A stretch of 36,876 nt of DNA from UBA3792 sp946185305 (GCA_946185305.1 CAMHJE010000007.1:1-36876); one strand, 5' to 3'; shown: positions 23,057 to 31,391, numbered from the stretch's first letter. The notes: generated from the letters alone by a model not told the origin. Numbers and translations are program-made.

Positions 23057-24283
23057 TCACAGCTCCTGCATGAGCCTTGCCCGCGCTTCGGCAAGGGTCA
23101 GGCCGTTTTCCTTGGCGATCCGCGCAAGATCGTCATATTCGAGCTTTTGCCGCGCCGCGCCGTAGCCGGTCGAGCTTTTGACACGCACCGGGCCGAGGGA
23201 GGTGGCTTTCGTCTCCACGCGGCGGGACAGGATACAGCGGCGCGTTTCAACCTCGCGGACGCCGATGGTCGTCGTATGCCGGAAGATCGCGGCAACGACT
23301 GTCTCGCGCTTTGCGGGCGGGCAGATCACGCGGATCAGCGTCCCCGGCCGGTTCTTCTTCATGCCGATCGGGATCGTGAACACCTCGACCGCGCCCGCCT
23401 CAAAGATGCGTTCACAGGCAAAGCCGATCTCCTCGGCGGTCATATCGTCCACGTTGACCGACAGCTCGCACATCGTATCGGTGTTCTCGCCGTCCGTCTG
23501 CCCGAGCATCGCGCGGACGCAGTTCGCCACCGGGAAATCCTTATTGCCCATACCGTAGCCGATGGCTTCGGTTCGCATCACGGGCATTTTCCCGAACGAT
23601 GTGACAAAGTGCTTCAGCAGCGCCGCGCCGGTCGGCGTGCAAAGCTCGCCTTGGATCGCGCCGCCGTAGATCGGCACGTCCTTTAGGATGTACGCCGTGG
23701 CGGGCGCAGGAACGGGCAGGATCCCGTGCGCACAGCGCACCGTACCGCTGCCGACATGGACGGGGGAGGCGATAACCTGCTCCGGGGCAAGCCGTTCCAT
23801 CAGCAAACACACCGCCGTCACGTCCGCAACGGCGTCGAGCGTGCCGACTTCGTGAAAATGAATCTCGTCGATCGGGCAGTTATGCACATGCGCCTCGGCC
23901 TCGGCGATTTGCCGGTAGACCGCCAGCACATCGGTCTTTACCTTATCGGAAACGGCAAGGTCGTCCACGATGTGCTCGATGGCGTGCAGCGAGCTGTGTG
24001 CATGGTGATGTTCGTGATCGTGAGAATGCACGTGCTTGTCGTGGTGCGGATGGTCGTGCGCCTCCATTACATCAAATTCATCGACGCCGTTCACGCGCAC
24101 GGCAATATGCGTGCCGGTGATGCCGCACTTTTGCGTCGATGTTTTTTCATAGACGACATGGGGAATGCCGACGGCGTTCAGCTCAGCCACGAACGCGTCG
24201 GGATCGGGCAGCAGCTCCAGAAGCGCCGCAGTCAGCATATCGCCCGCTGCGCCCATGCCGCAGTCAAGGTACAGCGTTTTCAT
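23057..24283 (-). CDS. larC: Nickel-pincer cofactor biosynthesis protein LarC
   Basis: 408 residues. LarC inserts nickel into the pyridinium-dithiocarboxylate mononucleotide made by LarB and LarE, giving the cofactor of lactate racemase and related LarA enzymes. It begins with TLYLDCGMGAAGDMLTAALLELL. It has a histidine-rich loop (HDHPHHDKHVHSHDHEHHH, about 76-94) for nickel and the motif FHEVGTLDAVADV. The C-terminal ACT-like part includes VNVDDMTAEEIGFACERIF and RVKSSTGYGAARQKLEYDD. In Lactobacillus plantarum the protein is made by frameshifting between larC1 and larC2; here it is one continuous frame. Its ATG overlaps the previous stop. larA, larB and larE are not in the window. Confidence 0.95.
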   Translation of the reverse strand: MKTLYLDCGMGAAGDMLTAALLELLPDPDAFVAELNAVGIPHVVYEKTSTQKCGITGTHIAVRVNGVDEFDVMEAHDHPHHDKHVHSHDHEHHHAHSSLHAIEHIVDDLAVSDKVKTDVLAVYRQIAEAEAHVHNCPIDEIHFHEVGTLDAVADVTAVCLLMERLAPEQVIASPVHVGSGTVRCAHGILPVPAPATAYILKDVPIYGGAIQGELCTPTGAALLKHFVTSFGKMPVMRTEAIGYGMGNKDFPVANCVRAMLGQTDGENTDTMCELSVNVDDMTAEEIGFACERIFEAGAVEVFTIPIGMKKNRPGTLIRVICPPAKRETVVAAIFRHTTTIGVREVETRRCILSRRVETKATSLGPVRVKSSTGYGAARQKLEYDDLARIAKENGLTLAEARARLMQEL

Positions 24284-24825
24284 GCGTTCTCCTTCGGGCG
24301 GTTCTCCACCAGCCCCGCTTTTTCAAGGGCGAGTACGACAATCGGGATCAGCACGATATGCAGGATAATGCCGGGGATCGCGTTCAGCAGCGCGCCCGCA
24401 AGGAACATTTCCATCGTAAACGCCGACCCCGCAAGGCCGAGCAGCAGCCATTTGACAAGCCCCCAAACAAGCCGTCCGGCAACCATAGCCGCAAGCAGCG
24501 CCGCATAGACGCTCCACGGCTTTCGGGGCAGCACGCGGTAAAGAAGGCCGGACACCGCGCCGTAGGTCGCAAGCTCAAATGCCATGCAGACCGCGTCCGG
24601 ATAGAGCGCGGGCATGCCGAAGATAAACGAGCGCAGCACGGGTGCGATCGCGCCGACCGCAAGCCCCCACGGCCAGCCACAGAGGAAGCCGCACAGCAGC
24701 ACGGGAATGTGCATCGGGCTCAGCGCCTTGCCGATCTGCGGGATCTGCCCGGTCAACAGCGGCAGCACCATGCACAGCGCCAGACACAGCGCCGCATAGA
24801 CAAGTTTTTTCAGGTTTTGCTTCAT
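24280..24825 (-). CDS. ECF transporter S component, ligand unassigned
   Basis: 181 residues with about six membrane helices, typical size and hydrophobicity of an ECF substrate-capture subunit. Distinct segments are LPLLTGQIPQIGKALSPMHIPVLLCGF and FGMPALYPDAVCMAFELATYG. The protein would need the shared EcfA/A'/T module, which is not nearby. It is not CbiM/NikM: it lacks their Met-His N-terminal metal site. Cotranscription with larC suggests a ligand tied to the nickel-pincer pathway. Nicotinate, whose derivative NaAD is the LarB substrate, is one reasonable guess, but this is inference. The ATG follows AAAGGA, downstream of leader A. Confidence 0.75.
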   Translation of the reverse strand: MKQNLKKLVYAALCLALCMVLPLLTGQIPQIGKALSPMHIPVLLCGFLCGWPWGLAVGAIAPVLRSFIFGMPALYPDAVCMAFELATYGAVSGLLYRVLPRKPWSVYAALLAAMVAGRLVWGLVKWLLLGLAGSAFTMEMFLAGALLNAIPGIILHIVLIPIVVLALEKAGLVENRPKENA

Positions 24826-24882
24826 TCGGAGGTTTCCTTTCTCTTTTCACGCGCAGGGAAGACCGCTTCGCCCGCGCCAACC

Positions 24883-24991
24883 AAAAAAGATACCGCGCCC
24901 GCTTTTGCGGACTCGATACCTTCCTGATATCGCTTTCTGCAGTGAAATCCAATCCAAGCGGCTTCAGCCGCGTTCGTCGGCTCGTGCCGAC
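24883..24991 (-). ncRNA. Candidate riboswitch leader A (ECF-larC-sensor operon)
   Basis: The predicted +1 is about 24991. Hairpin 1 is GTCGGC (24991-24986), loop ACGA, GCCGAC (24981-24976). Hairpin 2 is GCGGC-TGAA-GCCGC (24971-24958). The single-stranded segment TTGGATTTCA is at 24952-24943. Hairpin 3 is CGATATC-AGGAA-GGTATCG (24932-24914). A second copy of GGTATC (24894-24889) can take GATATC away from hairpin 3. Together with GTCCGC-AAAA-GCGGGC this forms a terminator followed by T6 (24888-24883). Same order and loops as leader B, with different but paired stems. Confidence 0.65.
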
Positions 24992-24997
24992 TGCAAT

Positions 24998-25026
24998 ATT
25001 ATATAGGAACATACGGATAAAGTCAA
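24998..25026 (-). promoter_or_regulatory. Promoter of the ECF-larC-sensor operon
   Basis: On the minus strand TTGACT (25026-25021), 17 bases, TATAAT (25003-24998): a near-consensus promoter. Confidence 0.85.
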
Positions 25027-25087
25027 TCCTTGCGTCATAATGGAATTGCATTTCCTAAAACAGGGAAAAGATATTTCTGCTTTAATG

Positions 25088-25113
25088 TTCCTTTAAGGAA
25101 TGCGTGGTATGCT
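25088..25113 (+). promoter_or_regulatory. Probable extended -10 promoter and palindrome before the beta-helix lipoprotein gene
   Basis: TGGTATGCT (25105-25113) is an extended -10 without a good -35. The palindrome TTCCTTTAAGGAA (25088-25100) sits directly upstream, where an activator or repressor could bind. Confidence 0.4.
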
Positions 25114-25145
25114 TTAGCCATCTTAAACAGAAGGAAGGGATTTTC

Positions 25146-26753
25146 ATGAAAAAGATGATCGGTTTATGGCTTGCCCTGCTCTTGGGCATGACCGCGGCAG
25201 TCGGCTGCACGGGCGCTTCCGCTTCTGACGCGGGAACGGCGCAAACGGACGAGACCATCGCAATCGTCGCGGAAACCGACGAAACAAGCGACGCAGCAGA
25301 GGTCGTTACAGCGGAGCTGACGACCGAGCCGGCTTCGGACGACAATATGCCTCCCGAACCGCCCGACGGTATGGGCACACCACCCGACGGCATGGGAACG
25401 CCGCCCGATGGTATGGGCACACCGCCTGACGGCATGGGCGAACCGCCTGCCGGTGATCCACCGGAAAGACCGGACGGCATGGGGGAGCCTCCCTCCGGCG
25501 GTTTTGGCGGCAATACGCCGCCGGGCGGCAGCACATCATCGTTCGAGTACACGGCGGCGACCGAGATTACCTCCGCCGATACGCAGGCGGAGCAGACTTA
25601 CGCAAGCGAAACGGCGAATGAAAGCGCATTGCTGATTGCCACGACCGACGCGGTTGCGATCACGAATCCCACCGTCACCAAGACCGGCGATTCCGACGGC
25701 GGCGACAACTGCAATTTCTACGGTCTGAACGCGGCGGTGCTTGCAAAGGACGGCGCTTCCGTCACGATCACCGGCGGCACGATCACCTCCTCTGCGTCCG
25801 GCGCAAACGGCGTGTTCAGCTACGGCGGCAACGGCGGCAATAACGGCGCGGCGGGCGACGGTACGACCGTGACGATTTCCGATACCGTGATCACCACGAC
25901 CGGCTCCGGCTCGGGCGGCATCATGACCACGGGCGGCGGCGTGACGTATGCGAACAATCTGACCGTCACGACAAGCGGGCAGTCTTCCGCACCGATCCGC
26001 ACCGATCGCGGCGGCGGCTGGGTCTATGTGGATGGCGGCACCTATACCTCCAACGGCCTCGGTTCGCCTGCGATCTACTCGACGGCGGAGATCCACGTGG
26101 CCAACGCGACGCTCGTTTCGAACCTGTCCGAGGGCGTCTGCATCGAGGGCAAGAACAGCATCGAGCTGACGGACTGCGACCTGACCGCCAACAATACGCA
26201 ATGCAACGGCAACGCGACGTTCCTGGATACGATCATGATCTATCAGTCCATGTCGGGCGATGCGGACAGCGGCACAAGCGCGTTCACGATGGCGGGCGGC
26301 ACGCTGACAAGCAAGAACGGGCATGTGTTCCATGTGACGAACACGAACGCGATCATCACGCTCACCGGCGTCACGATCCTCAACGAGGACAGCGAAAACA
26401 TCCTGCTTTCGGTCTGCGCCGACGGCTGGAGCGGCGCAGGCAATATCGCAACGCTGAACGCCGTGAACCAGACGCTTTCCGGCATGATCCTGGTCGGCAG
26501 CGATTCGACGCTGACGCTGCACCTGTCGAACGGCTCGACCTTCACCGGTACGATCTCGGGCGAGATCACCAATGCCAAGGGCACGACCGTTTCCACCGCG
26601 GTCGGCACGGTCAACGTCACACTCGACGATACCTCGACATGGGCGCTGACCGGCGATACCTACATCAGCACCTTCACCGGCGACGCCTCGAATGTGATTG
26701 CAAACGGCTATACGCTCTATGTCAACGGCGTCGCGCTGACCGGCACGAAGTAA
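25146..26753 (+). CDS. Surface lipoprotein with PPDGMG repeats and beta-helix-like body
   Basis: 535 residues. The signal peptide MKKMIGLWLALLLGMTAAVG ends at lipobox Cys21. An acidic linker leads to four tandem PPDGMGT/E repeats (72-99) and more Pro/Gly-rich sequence. The remaining ~400 residues are Thr/Ser/Gly/Asn-rich short strands (VTITGGTITSS, VTISDTVITTT, LTLHLSNGSTFTG) with the periodicity of a right-handed beta helix. Conserved-looking blocks are DNCNFYGLNAAVLAKDG, GGIMTTGGGVTYANN, SSAPIRTDRGGGWVYVDGG and SEGVCIEGKNSIEL. Very few Lys or Cys occur. A carbohydrate-binding or adhesin role is plausible but unproven. The ATG at 25146 follows AGAAGGAAGGG. Single-gene unit. Confidence 0.75.
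   Translation: MKKMIGLWLALLLGMTAAVGCTGASASDAGTAQTDETIAIVAETDETSDAAEVVTAELTTEPASDDNMPPEPPDGMGTPPDGMGTPPDGMGTPPDGMGEPPAGDPPERPDGMGEPPSGGFGGNTPPGGSTSSFEYTAATEITSADTQAEQTYASETANESALLIATTDAVAITNPTVTKTGDSDGGDNCNFYGLNAAVLAKDGASVTITGGTITSSASGANGVFSYGGNGGNNGAAGDGTTVTISDTVITTTGSGSGGIMTTGGGVTYANNLTVTTSGQSSAPIRTDRGGGWVYVDGGTYTSNGLGSPAIYSTAEIHVANATLVSNLSEGVCIEGKNSIELTDCDLTANNTQCNGNATFLDTIMIYQSMSGDADSGTSAFTMAGGTLTSKNGHVFHVTNTNAIITLTGVTILNEDSENILLSVCADGWSGAGNIATLNAVNQTLSGMILVGSDSTLTLHLSNGSTFTGTISGEITNAKGTTVSTAVGTVNVTLDDTSTWALTGDTYISTFTGDASNVIANGYTLYVNGVALTGTK
25359..25442 (+). repeat. Four tandem 21-bp repeats inside the lipoprotein gene
   Basis: Each unit encodes PPDGMG plus Thr or Glu. Third-position differences between units show they are not recent exact copies. 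Confidence 0.85.
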
Positions 26754-26855
26754 CGGAGAAACGAGCATAGGAGCAGACAGACCGCAAGGCCACAGTCCCG
26801 GCGAGGGCGGCCCCAAGGATTGAACGGCCCGCAGCAATGGAGCTGTTGAAAAAAC

Positions 26856-26884
26856 AAAACGGCAGTCAGCGCGACTGCCGTTTT
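26856..26884. terminator. Bidirectional terminator
   Basis: AAAACGGCAGTC (26856-26867) and GACTGCCGTTTT (26873-26884) form a perfect 12-bp stem between converging genes, with A and T runs at its base. Confidence 0.9.
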
Positions 26885-26919
26885 ACGTGTTTGGGAAGAT
26901 GTAAATGATTCGAACCGGA

Positions 26920-28665
26920 TCACGTCTTTTGCAGCAGCTTCCGATAGAACGGATTTGTTTTTTGCAATTCCTCCGGTGTGCCGGAGGCGGCGACGCGGCC
27001 TTTGTCGAGTATGATCACATTGTCCGCATCCTCGATGGCGGACGCGCTGTGCGCGATCTCGACGACCGTGCGATTTTGCATGAGGTTGCGAAGCCCCTCC
27101 TTGACCTCGGCTTCGGTCTTGGGATCGAGGTTTGCCGTCGCTTCGTCGAGGATCAGAATATCCGGATTCCTCAGCATGGCGCGGGCGATGGCGACGCGCT
27201 GCTGCTCGCCGCCCGAAAGACCGGTGCCGTCAATGCCGACCGCATAGTCCAATCCACCCTCATGCGAGGCGAGTATCGAGCCAAGGTTCGAAGCGGCAAT
27301 GATCGCGTCCCATTCCGCGTCGGGGATCTCTCGATCCGTGCCATAGCGGATATTGTCGCGGATCGTGCCCGCAAACAGCGCCGGACGCTGCGAAACGACG
27401 CCGATGCGTGCGCGCCACGCCTGCAAGGATACATCGCTTGCGTTTGCTTCGCCGATCATCAGGCTGCCGCCGCCGAGCGGATAGAGCCGGTCGATCAGCT
27501 TGACGAGCGTGGATTTGCCGGAGCCGTTCGCGCCGACAAGTGCCGTGACCTTGCCCGCAGGGATGACCGCCGAAACGCCGTTGATCACGGGCGTTTTCTC
27601 ATACGCAAAGGCAGCGTCCCCAAGACGAATGTCGCCGGACGCCTCGGGCATTGCACCGCCGTCCGAAACGTTCTCTTCGGGCATTGTCAGGATCGCGGCG
27701 AGCTTTTTCGAGCCGCCGACGGTCGAGGCAAAGTAGCTCGGCAGCGTCATGATCGCTACAAGCGTCAGTTCGAGCGCCATGCCGAACGCATACACCGAAC
27801 TGATCGGCGCCGTATCCGTAATCGCGCCGGCGGTAATCGCCACGATGCCGCCCAGGAATGCGCACGAATAGATGATCACGTAGGTGAAGTTGTTCGCAAG
27901 CGTCTGCAAGCCGGTCGCAAACGCGTTGTACAGCGCGGCCTTATAGCGCGTTTCGATCAGTCCGAAACTCTTGTCGATGGCCTTTTGCTCGGCATTCGAC
28001 GCCTTTACGAACTTGATGTTGGCAAGCTGTTCGCTGTAATGGTTCGTCAGCACCGAGATCCGGCTCTGCACAAGCGTCGTCGCCTTAGCCACGACACGCA
28101 CGCTCACAATGATCGACGCAACCGCAAGGAGCAGCGTAACGACCAGGAACACAAGCGCCTGCGGCATGTCCTTCGGCGCGGCGGCGCCAAGCGAGAGAAT
28201 ATACAGCGCGATTTGCAGAATCGCAATGACCGCCGAAAAGGGCTTGGCCGCAAACTCGGCGTCGGATGTAATGCGCGACAGCATCCCGTTCGGGGATTCG
28301 GTTTCAAAGTCCTTCAGCGGCAGCCGCACGATCTTTTTCCAGAGCTTTTTGCGCACGCCCGTTACGATGGTGACAAGCGCGAGATCGGTCAGGATACTGG
28401 CAAAGATCAGCACATACTGGATAAAGCTCGCGGTGAGATACTGCCACAGCGGGTCAAGACTGGTCAATGCGCCGGAGAAGATCGCATTGTAGTTTTCAAA
28501 CTGCGTCAGAATGACGATGGAATTGAATACCGCAAAGATCGCGCCGATGATCAGCAGCACCCACGGAACCTTCACCTTGCGGTACAGCGTTTTCAGTACG
28601 CCGCGCTGCGGCTTTTCCTCGCTGCAATGCTCGCCGTCGTAGCGGAAATATTCGGATAGCTTCAT
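26920..28665 (-). CDS. ABC exporter half-transporter, second subunit
   Basis: 581 residues: membrane domain (about 1-320, six helices) fused to an ATPase. Walker A is GANGSGKST, the signature LSGGEQQRVAIARAML, Walker B ILILDEATANLD and the H-loop AHSASA, where the usual His is kept. Its ATG overlaps the stop of the first subunit gene as ATGA. The pair is most likely a heterodimeric exporter of the lipid/multidrug/peptide type. Substrate unknown. The operon is divergent from a TetR regulator, which favours a drug or toxic-compound exporter. Confidence 0.88.
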   Translation of the reverse strand: MKLSEYFRYDGEHCSEEKPQRGVLKTLYRKVKVPWVLLIIGAIFAVFNSIVILTQFENYNAIFSGALTSLDPLWQYLTASFIQYVLIFASILTDLALVTIVTGVRKKLWKKIVRLPLKDFETESPNGMLSRITSDAEFAAKPFSAVIAILQIALYILSLGAAAPKDMPQALVFLVVTLLLAVASIIVSVRVVAKATTLVQSRISVLTNHYSEQLANIKFVKASNAEQKAIDKSFGLIETRYKAALYNAFATGLQTLANNFTYVIIYSCAFLGGIVAITAGAITDTAPISSVYAFGMALELTLVAIMTLPSYFASTVGGSKKLAAILTMPEENVSDGGAMPEASGDIRLGDAAFAYEKTPVINGVSAVIPAGKVTALVGANGSGKSTLVKLIDRLYPLGGGSLMIGEANASDVSLQAWRARIGVVSQRPALFAGTIRDNIRYGTDREIPDAEWDAIIAASNLGSILASHEGGLDYAVGIDGTGLSGGEQQRVAIARAMLRNPDILILDEATANLDPKTEAEVKEGLRNLMQNRTVVEIAHSASAIEDADNVIILDKGRVAASGTPEELQKTNPFYRKLLQKT

Positions 28666-30398
28666 GCCGCCTGCACCTCCTTCCAGAGCAGCCGATAGGT
28701 CGGGGACGATTGCAAGAGCTCCTCATGCGTGCCGGACGCTTCGATGCGCCCGCCGTCGAACACCAGAATCCGGTCGGCGTTTTTCACCGTGGTAAGGTCG
28801 TGCGCCACGGTCAGCAGCGTGCGGCCTTTGGTCGCCTTGTCGATCGCTTCCTGCAAAGCGGCGGTGGCCTCCACATCGAGCGCGCTCGTTGCTTCGTCCA
28901 TCAGCACATACGGCGTGTCGCACAGCAGCAGCCGCGCGACGCCAAGCTTTTGCCGCTGTCCGCCGGACAGCCGTTCGCCGCCGTCGCCGATTTCATACTC
29001 CAAGCCGCCGAGCGGCGCAAGATCGTCGTAAAGCCCCACGGTTTTCAGCACTTCGGTCAGCGTTTCGTCGGCGTAAGGCTTTGGCGCGCAGTAATTCAGC
29101 ATATCGCGCACGGTGCCCGCAAAGCCCGGCGCGTTCTGCGGCAGATAGGTAAACAGGCTGCGGTAGCCCGCATAGTCCATATCCTTGATGTCCTTGCCGC
29201 CGAGCAGAATTTTGCCCGCAGACGGATCGTAGAATTTTTCAATCAGATTCAGCGTTGTGGACTTGCCGGAGCCGGATAAGCCGACCAGCGCGGCCTTTTT
29301 GCCCTGCTCCACGGTGAACGATACGTCGCAAAGCGCCGGGTGCTCGCCGTAGGCGAACGAGACGTTGGCAAATTCGATATCGCCCGCAGCGGGAGCTTCG
29401 GCGGGCTTATCGCTCTTTTCGTTTTCCTTGGACAGCAAGCCAGACAGCCGCAGCGTCGCGCCCTGCGCATCCTTGAGGCGGATCCAAAGATCAAGGTGCT
29501 GCGCCGTATAAGTGCGGAACGTCGTTGCGATCAGAATGTAGGCATAGAAACCCGCCTGGTCGATCTCGCCGTTAAAAAGCAGCACGGCGGGCGGGATGAT
29601 GATGAGCAGCAGCGGCAAAAACCACATGAGGTTTTTGATAAACGCATTGGTCTGATCGACAAGCGCGCCCTGCTTTTTCGCCTTGTCCAGCTCCATGATC
29701 ACCGCGTCGCCCGCGGCGATTTCCTTGTCCTCCGTGCCGTAAGCCTTGATCGTTTCGGCATGGTTGATTTTCTCGGCAAGCCGCGCCGTCAGCGCCGCGA
29801 TCTTCGTCTGGATCTTGTTCCGAATCCTGAACGTGAGACGGCCGGACACGAACGAACCTAAGAACACGACCGGGATCACGCCGAGCAGCGTCAGCGTCAG
29901 CACCGGACGCCCGATCCCCGCGACCTGCACGGTCGCCACGACAAGGTAGTACAGCCGCGGGATCTCATTGATCATCAGGTCGACAAGGAACGGGCTGTTC
30001 TTCGTCGTATCCTCGGTGAGACGCGTGATCAGCTCGCGCGGGTCGCCGCTTTCCACGTCGGCAGTTTTCAGATAGAACACGCGCTCGGCGGCATACCGCT
30101 GCAGGTTCCGATCCACCTTTGCGGTTACGATCCCCTGCAAATGCGCGCCGATGACCTTCAAAAGCACGATGGCGATGCCGATCAAAAACGCGAGCAGCAG
30201 CGGCCCCGTTGCATCCGCAAGGTTGTCCCGCGGCGCGAGCGCATCCGCCGTTTGATTGGCGAACACAAGCGCCAGCTGCGCCGCGCCGAGGCTCAGCAAA
30301 AAGCAGACGGCCATCAGCGCCCACGGCAGCCCCGCGCGGAAGATCATCGTAAAGTAGTTGCGCCAAACGTGTGTTCGTTCGGCCTTGGTTGGATTCAT
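28662..30398 (-). CDS. ABC exporter half-transporter, first subunit
   Basis: 578 residues: six-helix membrane domain followed by an ATPase. Walker A is GLSGSGKST, the Q-loop TYLPQNAPGFAGTVRDML, the signature RLSGGQRQKLGVARLLL, Walker B YVLMDEATSALD and the H-loop AHDLTT. The catalytic Glu follows Walker B in both subunits, so both sites may be active. The ATG at 30398 (AGGCGGGG upstream) is preferred over a GTG two codons earlier. It begins 16 bases after the esterase gene, in the same operon. Confidence 0.88.
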   Translation of the reverse strand: MNPTKAERTHVWRNYFTMIFRAGLPWALMAVCFLLSLGAAQLALVFANQTADALAPRDNLADATGPLLLAFLIGIAIVLLKVIGAHLQGIVTAKVDRNLQRYAAERVFYLKTADVESGDPRELITRLTEDTTKNSPFLVDLMINEIPRLYYLVVATVQVAGIGRPVLTLTLLGVIPVVFLGSFVSGRLTFRIRNKIQTKIAALTARLAEKINHAETIKAYGTEDKEIAAGDAVIMELDKAKKQGALVDQTNAFIKNLMWFLPLLLIIIPPAVLLFNGEIDQAGFYAYILIATTFRTYTAQHLDLWIRLKDAQGATLRLSGLLSKENEKSDKPAEAPAAGDIEFANVSFAYGEHPALCDVSFTVEQGKKAALVGLSGSGKSTTLNLIEKFYDPSAGKILLGGKDIKDMDYAGYRSLFTYLPQNAPGFAGTVRDMLNYCAPKPYADETLTEVLKTVGLYDDLAPLGGLEYEIGDGGERLSGGQRQKLGVARLLLCDTPYVLMDEATSALDVEATAALQEAIDKATKGRTLLTVAHDLTTVKNADRILVFDGGRIEASGTHEELLQSSPTYRLLWKEVQAA

Positions 30399-30414
30399 TG
30401 TCACCCCGCCTTTC

Positions 30415-31341
30415 TTATCCCAAATAGTCTTTCAGCCATTGTTCCAAATCCGGGTATGCGTCCCGGACAACCCGCTTCATCTGCGGTGAAATGATAAACG
30501 CATGACATAGCTTCGGATAGGTCAGAAGCCTTGCGTCGTTGCCCGCCGCTTTGAGCTTTTCGTACAGCTGCTTTGCATCATCCAGCAGACATTCGCATTC
30601 GCTTGCGCTCACCGTGACCGGCGGCAGCCCCGAAAGATTGCCGTACAGCGGCGATACAAGCGGGTCCGTTTCCTCGCCCGGCAGAAAGTACACGCCGCGC
30701 ATGTTCTCGATAATGCCCTCGGTTACGATGAAATCCACTTTGAGCGAAAACTTTCGATAACTGTCTGTATACTCGGCCAATTGCGCGGCGGGGGAATTTG
30801 CGTACACCGCCTTTGGCAGCGGCAGCCCCTTTTCCCGCAGCAGCAGTGAGAGCGCAACGACCAGATTTCCGCCCGCGGATTCCCCGAGCAGCACGATGTT
30901 TTCGGGCTTGTACCGCGCAAGCAGATACCGGTATCCGTCCAGACAATCGCTCGTCGCACAGGGGTGCCGGAATTCGGGCGCAAGCCGATAGTCGATCGAA
31001 AACACGTTGTACCCGAAGCGCTTGGCAAGCGTGGAAACGAAAGGCATCCGCGCCTTCGTGCATGCGCCGACAAATCCGCCGCCGTGGATGTAATACACGA
31101 TCTTATCCACAGGATTGCCCGGCTTTGTCACCATCCATGCGCCCGCGTTCGGCAGAGCGACCGGCTCGATCGAAAGCCCCTCAATGAGCTCCTTCGGGCA
31201 GGTCGTGAGGTCCCGATCCTGCGCCCGGTTGTCCGATGTCGTCTTTTCGATCCACGCCGTCTTTTCTTCGTCCGTGAAAACCTTCGGTTTGATGCGGCAG
31301 ATCCATACGATCACACGCATCATCCAGTTCGGCAGTTCCAA
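30415..31341 (-). CDS. Alpha/beta hydrolase, hormone-sensitive-lipase-type esterase
   Basis: 308 residues. The oxyanion motif HGGGF (after KIVYYI), the nucleophile GESAGG, and a C-terminal acid region (SECECLLDDA) and CHAF supply the catalytic triad. YRLAPEFRHP is typical of the HSL/acetyl-esterase family. A TTG start at 31341 is chosen because AAAGGAGGG lies 7 bases upstream; an in-frame start further upstream lacks a ribosome site. First gene of the exporter operon. It might hydrolyse the compound that the exporter handles, but this is inference. Confidence 0.85.
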   Translation of the reverse strand: MELPNWMMRVIVWICRIKPKVFTDEEKTAWIEKTTSDNRAQDRDLTTCPKELIEGLSIEPVALPNAGAWMVTKPGNPVDKIVYYIHGGGFVGACTKARMPFVSTLAKRFGYNVFSIDYRLAPEFRHPCATSDCLDGYRYLLARYKPENIVLLGESAGGNLVVALSLLLREKGLPLPKAVYANSPAAQLAEYTDSYRKFSLKVDFIVTEGIIENMRGVYFLPGEETDPLVSPLYGNLSGLPPVTVSASECECLLDDAKQLYEKLKAAGNDARLLTYPKLCHAFIISPQMKRVVRDAYPDLEQWLKDYLG

Positions 31342-31362
31342 AAGGCATCCCTCCTTTTTCGG

Positions 31363-31391
31363 TTGCGATCCGGAGCATTGTTTGTTATAAT
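31363..31391 (+). promoter_or_regulatory. Probable TetR gene promoter
   Basis: TTGCGA (31363-31368), 17 bases, TATAAT (31386-31391). It lies within the transcribed leader of the divergent esterase operon, so the two transcripts overlap. Confidence 0.55.

Noticed and set aside
24939..24994. An enclosing P1 stem (GCAGT/ACTGC) around hairpins 1 and 2 of leader A.
   Set aside because: Its 5' arm lies at or before the predicted transcription start and overlaps hairpin 1; there is no counterpart in leader B.
25359..25442. CRISPR-like or other functional DNA repeat array.
   Set aside because: The 21-base periodicity is simply the coding of PPDGMG repeats, with third-position drift and no spacers.
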